Part shown: one piece after another, positions 17,196 through 25,000 of the stretch
Numbering within the stretch: position 1 is the first letter of the stretch
Layout of the letters: every line of letters starts with the position of its first letter
Assembly (NCBI GenBank): GCA_942492735.1
Contig: OW818648.1
Span: forward strand, 620,001-684,000
From: Sporobacter sp942492735
GTDB lineage: Bacteria; Bacillota; Clostridia; Oscillospirales; Oscillospiraceae
Direction of reading: 5' to 3'
Length of the DNA stretch: 64,000 bases
Notes under the pieces: model-generated
Database searches by the model: none
The model's input: the letters and a program-made list of their open reading frames with translations, nothing else
Told to the model about the DNA's origin: nothing
Position numbers and translations under genes: made by a program

Positions 17196-17228
17196 GAAAC
17201 CCCGCTTGACGAATTCAAGCGGGGTTTT
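17196..17228. terminator. Bidirectional terminator between SDR and alcohol dehydrogenase
   Basis: AAACCCCGCTTGA pairs with TCAAGCGGGGTTT around a 5-base loop, with A and T runs on both sides. It serves the convergent SDR (plus) and alcohol dehydrogenase (minus) genes. Confidence 0.85.
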
Positions 17229-17259
17229 CGCGGTATTATGCCGCCTGCGACAATATAGG

Positions 17260-18357
17260 TCAGTTTTCCATTTTCAATACAGCTTTGATCACTTTACCCT
17301 TGTGGGTATCTTCAAATGCCTGCGCTATATCTTTGAAATTATAGTATGTTATGAGTTTATCAAACGGGAACATACCCTTCTTAAAGTACGTCAATAATTG
17401 AGGGATAAAAATTTGCGGAATGGAGCAGCCTTCAACGATACCGACAAGCTTCTTGCCTGTTCCCATGAGTTCGTTTTCAACGTGAATTGTCATCTCTTGT
17501 GTCGCGCCCAGGACAACACAGGTGCCGAGGCTGCGCGTGCAATTGAGGGATTGCCGGACGCATGCGCCGATTCCCGTGCAGTCGATTGCATAGTTTGTGC
17601 CGATACGTGTTATTTTTTTTGCTTCATCGACGACACTCGCTACTTTTTTGCTGTTGATTGTGTGTGTTGCGCCCAGTTCCAACGCCATTTCCAGCCGGGA
17701 ATCAATGACATCACAGGCAATAATCGTCGTGCAGCCGGCAATCTTCGACGCCATAACGGCGGAGAGGCCGACCGGACCGCAGCCGGTAATGATAATCGAG
17801 CTTGCGGGGTCGGGTTTCAGATAATTTAAGACGGCTCCCGCTCCTGTCTGGATACCGCAGCCCATGGGTGCAACCATCGCCAGATCGATATCATCGGGTA
17901 CATGGATTAGGTTATTCACATGGACAACCGCATAGGTTGCAAACGCACCTTGTCCGAAGAACGACGACACTTCTTGCCCGTTGTCGTGCAGGCGTTTCGT
18001 TCCGTCGAGCTGCGTACCGGAGAAATTGAGGCGCCGGTTTTCTTCACAGCCATATGGATGGCCTGTACGGCACGCCTCACAGGTACCGCAATAGCCGTAT
18101 GAGAAACCGACGCGGTCACCCTTTTTAAAGCCGGTCACACCCGGCCCGACGTCTTCAATAACGCCGCAGCCTTCATGCCCGAATACGGCGGGAAGGGGCA
18201 CCGGTATGATCTGAAGGCGCGCGACTTCATCCGTATGGCAGACACCGCAGGCTGCCACTTTAACGAGGACTTCACTCATTTTCGCCGCGTTGAGTTCAAC
18301 TTCTTTAATTTGAAATGGCTGTCCCTTATGAGAAACAACAGCTGCTTCAATTTTCAT
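17260..18357 (-). CDS. Zinc-dependent alcohol dehydrogenase (MDR superfamily)
   Basis: A 365-residue medium-chain dehydrogenase. The catalytic zinc ligands Cys40, His61 and Glu62 lie in CGVCHTD and GHEGCG; the structural zinc site is the four cysteines of YCGTCEACRTGHPYGC; the NAD fold is GCGPVGLSA with Asp further on. It resembles the aryl-alcohol (benzyl alcohol) dehydrogenase branch with the glutathione-type class III fold. GGAGGG precedes the ATG. The next minus-strand gene upstream ends 22 bases away, so the two form an operon. It would interconvert an alcohol and an aldehyde with NAD in the cytoplasm; an aromatic substrate fits but is not proven. Confidence 0.88.
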   Translation of the reverse strand: MKIEAAVVSHKGQPFQIKEVELNAAKMSEVLVKVAACGVCHTDEVARLQIIPVPLPAVFGHEGCGVIEDVGPGVTGFKKGDRVGFSYGYCGTCEACRTGHPYGCEENRRLNFSGTQLDGTKRLHDNGQEVSSFFGQGAFATYAVVHVNNLIHVPDDIDLAMVAPMGCGIQTGAGAVLNYLKPDPASSIIITGCGPVGLSAVMASKIAGCTTIIACDVIDSRLEMALELGATHTINSKKVASVVDEAKKITRIGTNYAIDCTGIGACVRQSLNCTRSLGTCVVLGATQEMTIHVENELMGTGKKLVGIVEGCSIPQIFIPQLLTYFKKGMFPFDKLITYYNFKDIAQAFEDTHKGKVIKAVLKMEN

Positions 18358-18379
18358 TTTTACCCTCCATCATCTTTTA

Positions 18380-18883
18380 CTAATGAACAAGCTTGTGGGC
18401 GTTATACATGCAGATTTGCGTATAGAAATAGCCGTTGCCAATCCTGTGAAGCGGATGGAACGGATATAAAACCCTTTCGGAATCTTCTATTTCCTCCATG
18501 CGCCTCTTTACGGCGGTATATTCTTTTCTGTCCATATCCGGCGGCTTATCGGACAGTATAAGGTCTCCCGGCGTATAATCCCAGGTTGAACCGCTGCCTT
18601 TAAGTATACCGTATGGCGTATGAATACTGACGGACATTTCATGGCCTCTGACTTGGACTATATACCTGTCATCGGTCGCGTAATCGATATGATGGCGCTC
18701 AAAGAACGCGTCGTATCCGTCTTCGCCGTAGTATTCAAGCGTTTTTTTCGCCAGCATGCGGTGCAGTTTTTGGAGCTCCTGCTGATGATTCGCTTCGTGT
18801 TTATCCCTGAGCTTTTTAACAAGCCGCAGCTGTTCTTCTGCCGCTAATAGGTCCATTTCCTTTAAAACTTTCAACGAATTCAC
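18380..18883 (-). CDS. Hypothetical protein with N-terminal coiled coil
   Basis: A 167-residue protein starting at a GTG (18883) behind GAGG. The first ~50 residues are heptad-like and charged (AAEEQLRLVKKLRDKHEANH), and the remainder is a compact domain rich in Tyr, His and Asp (IVQVRGHEMSVSIHTPYG, PGDLILSDKPPDMDR). No signal peptide or membrane segment. It is the first gene of a two-gene operon with the alcohol dehydrogenase, which suggests a related metabolic or regulatory role. No family is recognised. Confidence 0.65.
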   Translation of the reverse strand: MNSLKVLKEMDLLAAEEQLRLVKKLRDKHEANHQQELQKLHRMLAKKTLEYYGEDGYDAFFERHHIDYATDDRYIVQVRGHEMSVSIHTPYGILKGSGSTWDYTPGDLILSDKPPDMDRKEYTAVKRRMEEIEDSERVLYPFHPLHRIGNGYFYTQICMYNAHKLVH

Positions 18884-19036
18884 CCTGCTTACCTCGTGTG
18901 ATTCTTTGATTATATATCATATTGCAACCTAAAAAAAGCCGGGTAATAAATTTCAAAAAAATAAAGTTTGGTGCAAGGATTCTTGTCCTTGAATCGTATT
19001 CAGTGTGAGACAAATTAAGTGGAAAGATATAACTGT

Positions 19037-19426
19037 ATGTCTAAATTTCGCCTTTTAGCAATATCAGAATTCGAGAAATGCAAAGAGGTCTACTCTGGGT
19101 ATGAATTCCACGTTCTTGTTGCATCAGGCGAAGAACTCTCAAGGAAAAATCCCGGCACGCGACATGTGATCGTCGATGAACAAGGATCTTTAGTATGGCC
19201 GGAAACACAAAAACCAAAAAAAACAAAACAGGAGGCGTTTGACATGAGTCCTTCCAAACCAAACGGCACCGCGCTGCCGCCAAGCTGCTTGGAATGCTCT
19301 GTAAAAAACTGCAGATTACCATACAGCAAAGTGCTGCCGAACAGAAGGTTATCTGACTATACTTACAGAAGGCATCCAAAATGCGTGCTCCAAGTTGAGT
19401 ACGGCAAAAGCGGAATCAAGACTTAG
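19037..19426 (+). CDS. Hypothetical protein with C-terminal cysteine cluster
   Basis: A 129-residue soluble protein. A start at ATG 19037 (MSKFRLLAI) is preferred, with GGAAAGA upstream; a GTG 18 bases earlier is possible. The C-terminal third carries CLECSVKNC and a later Cys in RRHPKC, a possible zinc site. The middle is rich in Lys and Pro (PKKTKQEAF), like a linker. It reads toward the surface-protein gene 75 bases downstream but has no visible link to it. No family is recognised. Confidence 0.5.
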   Translation: MSKFRLLAISEFEKCKEVYSGYEFHVLVASGEELSRKNPGTRHVIVDEQGSLVWPETQKPKKTKQEAFDMSPSKPNGTALPPSCLECSVKNCRLPYSKVLPNRRLSDYTYRRHPKCVLQVEYGKSGIKT

Positions 19427-19500
19427 TCGGTTGTCTATCGCAGCGTCCGAGAAGAATTATTGTGTGCGTTGTGTTACTACTTAAAAAAGGAGAACTTACA

Positions 19501-21870
19501 ATGAAAAGAATTAAAACAATACTTGTACTCATCATGGTTATGGCATTGTGTGCATCCCTTTTCTCAACAGCCTTCGCTAAAAAAGATAATCACGATCAAG
19601 ATGATAACGGAAAAAGTCTGCCAGTCTTAAGTGAGGATGTTCAGTATCTCGTCTCTCTGGGGCTGCTTGTCGGGTCCGGTGATGGCGTGACCTACGAGTA
19701 CTCCAAATCCAAGCCGACACGTATACAGGCGTTCATCGTCTACTTAAGGCTCATTAATGAGGTGCAGAATTTCGACCAGTTCATTTATCACGAGGGTGAT
19801 GATACCTTTGATGATCACCACGGTCATTCAGGTTTTGTTCAGAAAGGGATGGCCTTTGCTAAAGCATATCCCAAATATAACTGGATTGGTTCAAACGGCA
19901 GATTCAACCCCATGGCGCATCTCACAGCAAAAGAATATGCAAAAGTCCTGCTGACTGCTCTTGGATATACAGTCCCGGAGGATTTCACTTGGAATACTGT
20001 TGAGAGCGTTGCTGAAAAGCTTGGGCTGAACGTTCCTGAGGGCGCTTTTACCTTTGAAGTGTTTGCGTCAATGACGGTTCAGGCACTTAATCTATACATG
20101 AAAGACAGTACGACCCAGCGTCTCATTGACCGGCTCGGATTAAGCCCAACAACACCGGATACGACAGCGCCGACGGTGACAGACGTTGTTCTGAGCGCAC
20201 CTTACATCGCAGGGCCTCCTGTGGTCAACGGACAGGTCACGATATATTTTTCAGAAGCGATGAAAACGGATACGCTTAAAAATCTCGCCAATTATGATAT
20301 CGACCTGGATGGTACCGGAGGAAATTCCGCGAAGCTGCTTTCACTTATGACGGGCGGGGCAGCCGTACCCGCAGCGGACAGGAAAAGTGTGACGCTGACG
20401 ATTCCGGACAGCACATTGAGCGGCGGGACCGCACTCGGTGCCGGCATCACGGCTATTACGATAACCGGGCTCCAAGACCTCTCCGGAAAAGTGATCGAGC
20501 CTGTGACACAGTTCGTTCGGAAGGCAGCCAGTCTGACCGTGACATCAAGCCCCGCGGCAATAGCTGTCAACAAGCTGCAGGTGACCTTCACCAATCCGAT
20601 GAAAACCATAGATTCAACGGAATTCAAACTATATAAGCCAGACGGCGTAACACTTGCCTCAGTCGGCACAGGCTACACCATTGATGCAACAGGCAAGATC
20701 GTTACAATCACACTCGGCGTTAGCTTGACATCCTCAGCGAAAGTCACCGAGTCGGATTTGACGGCCGCAATGCTCGCGATCGGAACGACGAATACAAAAG
20801 ACATTTTCGGCAACGTTGTATCAGGAGACGTCGCTGTTCATGTCGTCAGCACCTCTGCGCCGGCAAAAGTTATGATTCAAGATAAAATAGCCCCCGCTGT
20901 CGCAACGCTTGCTAAAGGCACGGCTGCATACACATTTGACATGACTTTTACCGAGCCTGTCAACGCCATAGATGCGGCAACACTTGCTGCCGCGCTGAAG
21001 ATTACGAGCTTAAGCGGCGCTGCTCAAACAGCAGTCTATTCATTCAGTGTGCCCGGCGAAACAATCAATAAGTTCACCAAACTGACAGTGACACTTTCCG
21101 GCGCTTACGAGAACAAGTATAACATCGAGCTGCTGGGTCAGGGCCTAAAAGATGCCTCCGCCAATATTGTGAAGGCCTTCGCCAAGACAACACTGACAGT
21201 TCTGACAAATGACCTGCCGGTGATCACCACCAGGCAAACACAGGATTTAGACAACGACGGCCATCTTGATGCCATCAAACTGACCTTTAACAAAAACATT
21301 AAAGACAGTTCGGTCGTTGCCGGTGACTTTAATGTCTCTGATTACGTATCCGAAGCATTTGTTCCCACCATCGCGGGAGATACCGCTGATAATAATATCA
21401 TCTACATCACGTTCACCGAACTCAGTATCGGAGATACCGGAGCGACGCCGACAATTGCTTATACGCAGGGCTCGTTGGAAGATCTGACGGCGAATAAACT
21501 GGCGACAACCGGTGCTGTTGCGTCAACCGACAAAGCCGCGCCTGCCGTTATCACGTGGCTAACGGTCGGAACGCTGACCGCCGGCGGCACCGTCTCGAGC
21601 GCTGTTCTGGAATTGTCAGAAGATTTGACAGCGGCGAACAGAGTGACTGTGGCAGATGCCGTACGCGCCAAAATCGTTGCCCATGATCTCGAAACACTCG
21701 GGGATATCAGCTGGACTTATGTTTGGACAACGAACAGACTGCTGACAGTTTCGATAACCGCAAATGCAAACGGCGGGACGAATCCGGATAAATTAGTCCT
21801 ATCAGCCGCTGAAGCAACCTTAATCGACGCGGCAGGCAATACCTCAGTCGCATCGAAAGTGATTAAGTAA
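19501..21870 (+). CDS. S-layer-type surface protein with SLH-like region and Ig-like repeats
   Basis: A 789-residue exported protein. An N-terminal signal peptide (MKRIKTILVLIMVMALC...AFA) is followed by a ~200-residue region with SLH-like motifs that would bind secondary cell wall polymer (SEDVQYLVSLGLLVGSGDG, RIQAFIVYLRL, LTAKEYAKVLLTALGY). From residue ~215 on come several ~110-residue beta-sandwich repeats of the bacterial Ig-like type starting at DTTAPTVTDVVL, with TIYFSEAMK, VTFTNPMK, MTFTEPVN and LTFNKNIK as recurrent strands. A DNDGHLDAIKL segment could bind calcium. The ATG follows AAGGAG at good spacing. It likely forms or decorates the outer protein layer. Confidence 0.85.
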   Translation: MKRIKTILVLIMVMALCASLFSTAFAKKDNHDQDDNGKSLPVLSEDVQYLVSLGLLVGSGDGVTYEYSKSKPTRIQAFIVYLRLINEVQNFDQFIYHEGDDTFDDHHGHSGFVQKGMAFAKAYPKYNWIGSNGRFNPMAHLTAKEYAKVLLTALGYTVPEDFTWNTVESVAEKLGLNVPEGAFTFEVFASMTVQALNLYMKDSTTQRLIDRLGLSPTTPDTTAPTVTDVVLSAPYIAGPPVVNGQVTIYFSEAMKTDTLKNLANYDIDLDGTGGNSAKLLSLMTGGAAVPAADRKSVTLTIPDSTLSGGTALGAGITAITITGLQDLSGKVIEPVTQFVRKAASLTVTSSPAAIAVNKLQVTFTNPMKTIDSTEFKLYKPDGVTLASVGTGYTIDATGKIVTITLGVSLTSSAKVTESDLTAAMLAIGTTNTKDIFGNVVSGDVAVHVVSTSAPAKVMIQDKIAPAVATLAKGTAAYTFDMTFTEPVNAIDAATLAAALKITSLSGAAQTAVYSFSVPGETINKFTKLTVTLSGAYENKYNIELLGQGLKDASANIVKAFAKTTLTVLTNDLPVITTRQTQDLDNDGHLDAIKLTFNKNIKDSSVVAGDFNVSDYVSEAFVPTIAGDTADNNIIYITFTELSIGDTGATPTIAYTQGSLEDLTANKLATTGAVASTDKAAPAVITWLTVGTLTAGGTVSSAVLELSEDLTAANRVTVADAVRAKIVAHDLETLGDISWTYVWTTNRLLTVSITANANGGTNPDKLVLSAAEATLIDAAGNTSVASKVIK

Positions 21871-21904
21871 AGAGTCCCTTCTTCTCTACACCACATTTTA
21901 CATA

Positions 21905-21945
21905 GAGCCGGATATGCACATTGTTGCATATCCGGCTCGTCATTT
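21905..21945. terminator. Terminator after surface-protein gene
   Basis: GAGCCGGATATGCA (21905-21918) pairs perfectly with TGCATATCCGGCTC (21925-21938), followed by GTCATTTTG. It may also serve the convergent transglutaminase-like gene. Confidence 0.8.
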
Positions 21946-21966
21946 TGTCGCGTTAATTGATTATAA

Positions 21967-22923
21967 TTACCTGGCGATTATCTCAGCGGGCACACCTAAG
22001 TCGCGATTCATGGTATATGCTTCCTGAATTTTTGAATGATTGACGTCAGTGTTTGTCGTCAGCGCGGCGATATCATCAAGCAGCGAAAGGTCCTTTTTCG
22101 TCAGCTCATCATCTTTTAAGGCCATGAGACGCCACGGTTTCCAATCTAGACCCTTGCAGATACGGACGAGATAGGGTACTGTTTCGACCTTGTTCAGCGC
22201 TGCGAAATCACGGAGCAGCTGGCCTCTGACAAACCAAAGCCCATACAGTGAGTCGATACCCCATTCCGGCCTTATCGGGCAGCCAATACCGAAATTCTCC
22301 GGATTCGCTTTTCCGTCACGGCAAAGCTTCCAGGCTTGTCCTGCCGTTATAAACTCATCCGGCTTCAGGTTGCGCGGATTGAATTGCTTAACGCGTTGTA
22401 GTATCTGCTCAAGGTCGCGACCTGCAGTTTTTAACCAATAAAGTGTCATGCTTTGTTGAAACGGATCATATTGGGAATCGGCCATGATCCATTGCGCACC
22501 GTTCCAGTATTCACAAATCCAATGGTCATCATATATTTCGTTCCAACCGAAATACACCGCAAACCCGCACCGGCTTCGCGCAGGAATCCCCTTCGCTCTG
22601 AGCAACGCGCACATGAGTGTCGCAAATTCCCTGCAGCAGGCGATAACACGATCCCGTGGGTGGCGCGGGATGGCCAGATTGCTGCCGTCGAGTTCAAGCG
22701 CTTTGTCAAGCAAATCCGCCATATACGCTGTTTTCTGCGGATAGTCATGTGACTTTATGTAATCCTGACCATATATTGTAACCCACCCATCATGCACGAT
22801 GAGACCCTGTACAACTTGATAGATCACACCCGGATCAGCTATCAGCCATTCGGTGAATGCCTTGTGTTTTTCAAGACTAGTGATCACGCCGGGTTCGCTG
22901 TAATACGCCAACACATCTGTCAT
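21967..22923 (-). CDS. Transglutaminase-like (papain-fold) protein
   Basis: A 318-residue protein with a transglutaminase-core domain. The catalytic triad can be placed at Cys97 (CCREFATLM), His134 (DDHWICEYW) and Asp149 (IMADSQYD), in the usual order and spacing. The family includes peptidases, amidases and cross-linking enzymes. There is no signal peptide, so it acts in the cytoplasm. The C-terminal ~150 residues are family-typical but give no substrate. AAGGGG precedes the ATG. It is followed upstream on the same strand by VOC and AraC genes at short spacing, suggesting a common unit. Probable role: hydrolysis of an amide bond. Confidence 0.8.
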   Translation of the reverse strand: MTDVLAYYSEPGVITSLEKHKAFTEWLIADPGVIYQVVQGLIVHDGWVTIYGQDYIKSHDYPQKTAYMADLLDKALELDGSNLAIPRHPRDRVIACCREFATLMCALLRAKGIPARSRCGFAVYFGWNEIYDDHWICEYWNGAQWIMADSQYDPFQQSMTLYWLKTAGRDLEQILQRVKQFNPRNLKPDEFITAGQAWKLCRDGKANPENFGIGCPIRPEWGIDSLYGLWFVRGQLLRDFAALNKVETVPYLVRICKGLDWKPWRLMALKDDELTKKDLSLLDDIAALTTNTDVNHSKIQEAYTMNRDLGVPAEIIAR

Positions 22924-22970
22924 CTCAGTGCCCCTTCCGTTATTCCACAGGTAACAGCAATATTAACACT

Positions 22971-23369
22971 TTATATGTTTTTGCTTACGCCTGTTACATT
23001 TCCATTCTCATCTGTTGTATATCTGCCCTTCGTCATATCTAAAATGACGTATTCGTTTTCCCATTTATCATTGATGACCGCGCATTTACCAATAGGTATA
23101 TCAAACGGGCCGTACTTAATCTTACCTCCGGCTTTGATGATTCTATCAATTGAATCGATAACTGATTCGACTTTTATATCGACTTCCATATGTTTTCTTT
23201 CATTTTGCAAAAGAATTTCAGCACTATCATTTTCCATGCCCAACCCTGCAGATGTATTTGTGCGCCATAGAAGCTTTAATCCCATACTGTCTCTATAGTA
23301 CTCGATTCCTTCATCTAAATCCGAAACATACAGCTCCACACAATCAATGTTTTTAAATAATGCCGTCAT
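22971..23369 (-). CDS. VOC-family (glyoxalase/dioxygenase fold) protein
   Basis: A 132-residue single-module vicinal oxygen chelate protein. The opening LFKNIDCVELYVSDLDEGIEYYRDSMGLKLLWR and the closing INDKWENEYVILDM region show the two beta-alpha-beta-beta-beta units of the family. Metal ligands would include Glu12 and a C-terminal Glu. AGGAGA precedes the ATG. It sits 30 bases from the AraC regulator, which also carries a small-molecule binding domain, so the two may respond to the same toxic compound. Metabolite detoxification or drug binding is possible; the substrate is unknown. Confidence 0.8.
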   Translation of the reverse strand: MTALFKNIDCVELYVSDLDEGIEYYRDSMGLKLLWRTNTSAGLGMENDSAEILLQNERKHMEVDIKVESVIDSIDRIIKAGGKIKYGPFDIPIGKCAVINDKWENEYVILDMTKGRYTTDENGNVTGVSKNI

Positions 23370-23399
23370 AAATCTGTTCTCCTGTCGTTTTAGTCATCA

Positions 23400-24242
23400 T
23401 TAATATTTTATTGGAATCAGCAGCTTAAAGCAGTGATCATCGGGGTCTTGAAAAATCTCATCATAAACCTCGATATTGTCGTAAAACTCTATCTCATATC
23501 CGAGGCTCTTGGCGTAACCGATCGTTCCGGCGTAGGCGTCCGGCGTTGAGATTGATTCCGGCACACTTGCCTGAACGAAGTTTTGCTCTCTGATAAATCT
23601 TTTTATCATGCCCGGCGGCGCTTCCGATGCTTCGCTTGTGCCTATCGCTGCCATATACCGAAATCGGTCATCAGCGCTGGTTTCGTGTTCGCATATACCG
23701 TACATTGTCATTGGCCTCAATGACTCTTTTATTTCGTCAACCCGTATCAGAAAATCACTCCACAGCCTGCCGATATTGCCACCTACGTCCCACGTTATGG
23801 CGTCACATTCCATACCGACCACATAAAAACCATTTGACTGTAATAAGCTGAACGTCATCTGATGGTTGTCATCATTCAATTCACCGACTTTTGACGATAA
23901 TCTTTTCAGCGGCGGTGGACCGCTGCTGTGCCGGTATTTATTCGGCGACATGCCATAAACTCTGGCAAACGCACGTGTGAATACATCGTGAGACTCAAAC
24001 CCGTATTCAAAAGCGATATCGGCGACAGATTTGTCGCTTTTGATCAAATCCACGGCCGCCATCGATATTCTTCTCCTCAGTATATAGGCCCCGACAGTAT
24101 CTCCGGTTAACCTCTTGAAAAGCCGGTAAAAATGAGGCACCGAGAATCCTGCTACCCGAGCGATATCGTAAAGGCTGACCTCACAAGTTACATTCTTATC
24201 AATATACTCCAAGGCCTTCTGCATATGCTGATCTTTTGGCAT
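23400..24242 (-). CDS. AraC-family regulator with GyrI-like effector domain
   Basis: About 280 residues. The N-terminal half holds two HTH units of the AraC/XylS type: VSLYDIARVAGFSVPHFYRL and SVADIAFEYGFESHDVFTRA, ending with the signature GMSPNKYR. The C-terminal ~150 residues form a GyrI/effector-binding domain that in Rob and BmrR relatives binds hydrophobic drugs. The start at 24242 (MPKDQHMQ) is chosen because GGGGTGAG lies just upstream; in-frame TTG and ATG codons further up are possible. It probably activates its own operon with the VOC gene in response to a small molecule. Confidence 0.85.
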   Translation of the reverse strand: MPKDQHMQKALEYIDKNVTCEVSLYDIARVAGFSVPHFYRLFKRLTGDTVGAYILRRRISMAAVDLIKSDKSVADIAFEYGFESHDVFTRAFARVYGMSPNKYRHSSGPPPLKRLSSKVGELNDDNHQMTFSLLQSNGFYVVGMECDAITWDVGGNIGRLWSDFLIRVDEIKESLRPMTMYGICEHETSADDRFRYMAAIGTSEASEAPPGMIKRFIREQNFVQASVPESISTPDAYAGTIGYAKSLGYEIEFYDNIEVYDEIFQDPDDHCFKLLIPIKY

Positions 24243-24337
24243 CATCTCACCCCATGGCCTCATCATAACATTTTTGTAATAATCTTTCTCGATGATTATT
24301 ATCAAGATGAATACTCAACGCATAAGTATTTCTGCAA

Positions 24338-24378
24338 AATGAAAACAGCCATATCATTAACTCAATAACATGGCTGTT
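24338..24378 (-). terminator. Terminator of the TIR/HD-RyR/SnoaL operon
   Basis: AACAGCCAT (24344-24352) and ATGGCTGTT (24370-24378) pair perfectly; on the minus strand the stem is followed by TTCATTTTGC. It lies 28 bases past the stop of the SnoaL-like gene. Confidence 0.7.
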
Positions 24379-24405
24379 TATCACTTCATTGCGCTTACCG
24401 GCATT

Positions 24406-24999
24406 TTATCCCATGAGCCAGGCATCACCGCGCCGGTACAGCGCTTCGAGCGCTTTTCCGCCGCTGAGGCGCGGGACATCCCTGTCGACCGTGTAGCCTG
24501 CTTTTGTCTGAAGGTATGCCAGATGCCTGTACTCCACAGGGAACTGACTTAATATGCTATCATCAAGTTGTATCTTTTCATTCGTATTGACAGGATCAAT
24601 TCTGTCCTTGTCGCATATTGTTTCCCGACTCACAAGACCCCATCGTTCGTCAATCATTTCCCACAAATCAAAATGGCGGGCGTAACTCGTCACATCACAT
24701 AGAACGCCGTCAAGATTCGCCCGCTGCAAAATAATCATTTTCGTCATGGACGTCGCCCTGCTGCCGCTGACCTCAATGGCGCTTCCACCTAGAATGTGCA
24801 GAATATTCAGACCATGTCTGACGCCTTCTTCAGTCATGCGGATAAAGTCCTCAAAAGCTCCCTCCGTCCACGTCGCCTTCATTCTGCCGTTTTTATGCCA
24901 GATTGTTCTGAATTTATCCCAAAGCAGCGCGTCACGATAAACAGCCCATCGTTCAATTAAGTCTCTGATCTGCGTCACATTTGTAATGTCCTGCTTCAT
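24406..24999 (-). CDS. SnoaL-like (NTF2-fold) protein
   Basis: A 197-residue protein of the SnoaL_4/NTF2-like fold: IRDLIERWAVYRDALLWDKF opening helices, then HGLNILHILGGSAIEVSGSRA strands. The fold forms a cone-shaped pocket used by scytalone dehydratase, BaiE and ketosteroid isomerase, and many members only bind ligands. Its ATG lies one base after the TGA of the HD/RyR gene, and its ribosome site AGGAGG is inside that gene's last codons, so the two are translationally coupled. It is therefore the third cistron of the TIR operon. Whether it is part of the system or a passenger is not known. Confidence 0.75.
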   Translation of the reverse strand: MKQDITNVTQIRDLIERWAVYRDALLWDKFRTIWHKNGRMKATWTEGAFEDFIRMTEEGVRHGLNILHILGGSAIEVSGSRATSMTKMIILQRANLDGVLCDVTSYARHFDLWEMIDERWGLVSRETICDKDRIDPVNTNEKIQLDDSILSQFPVEYRHLAYLQTKAGYTVDRDVPRLSGGKALEALYRRGDAWLMG

Positions 25000-25000
25000 G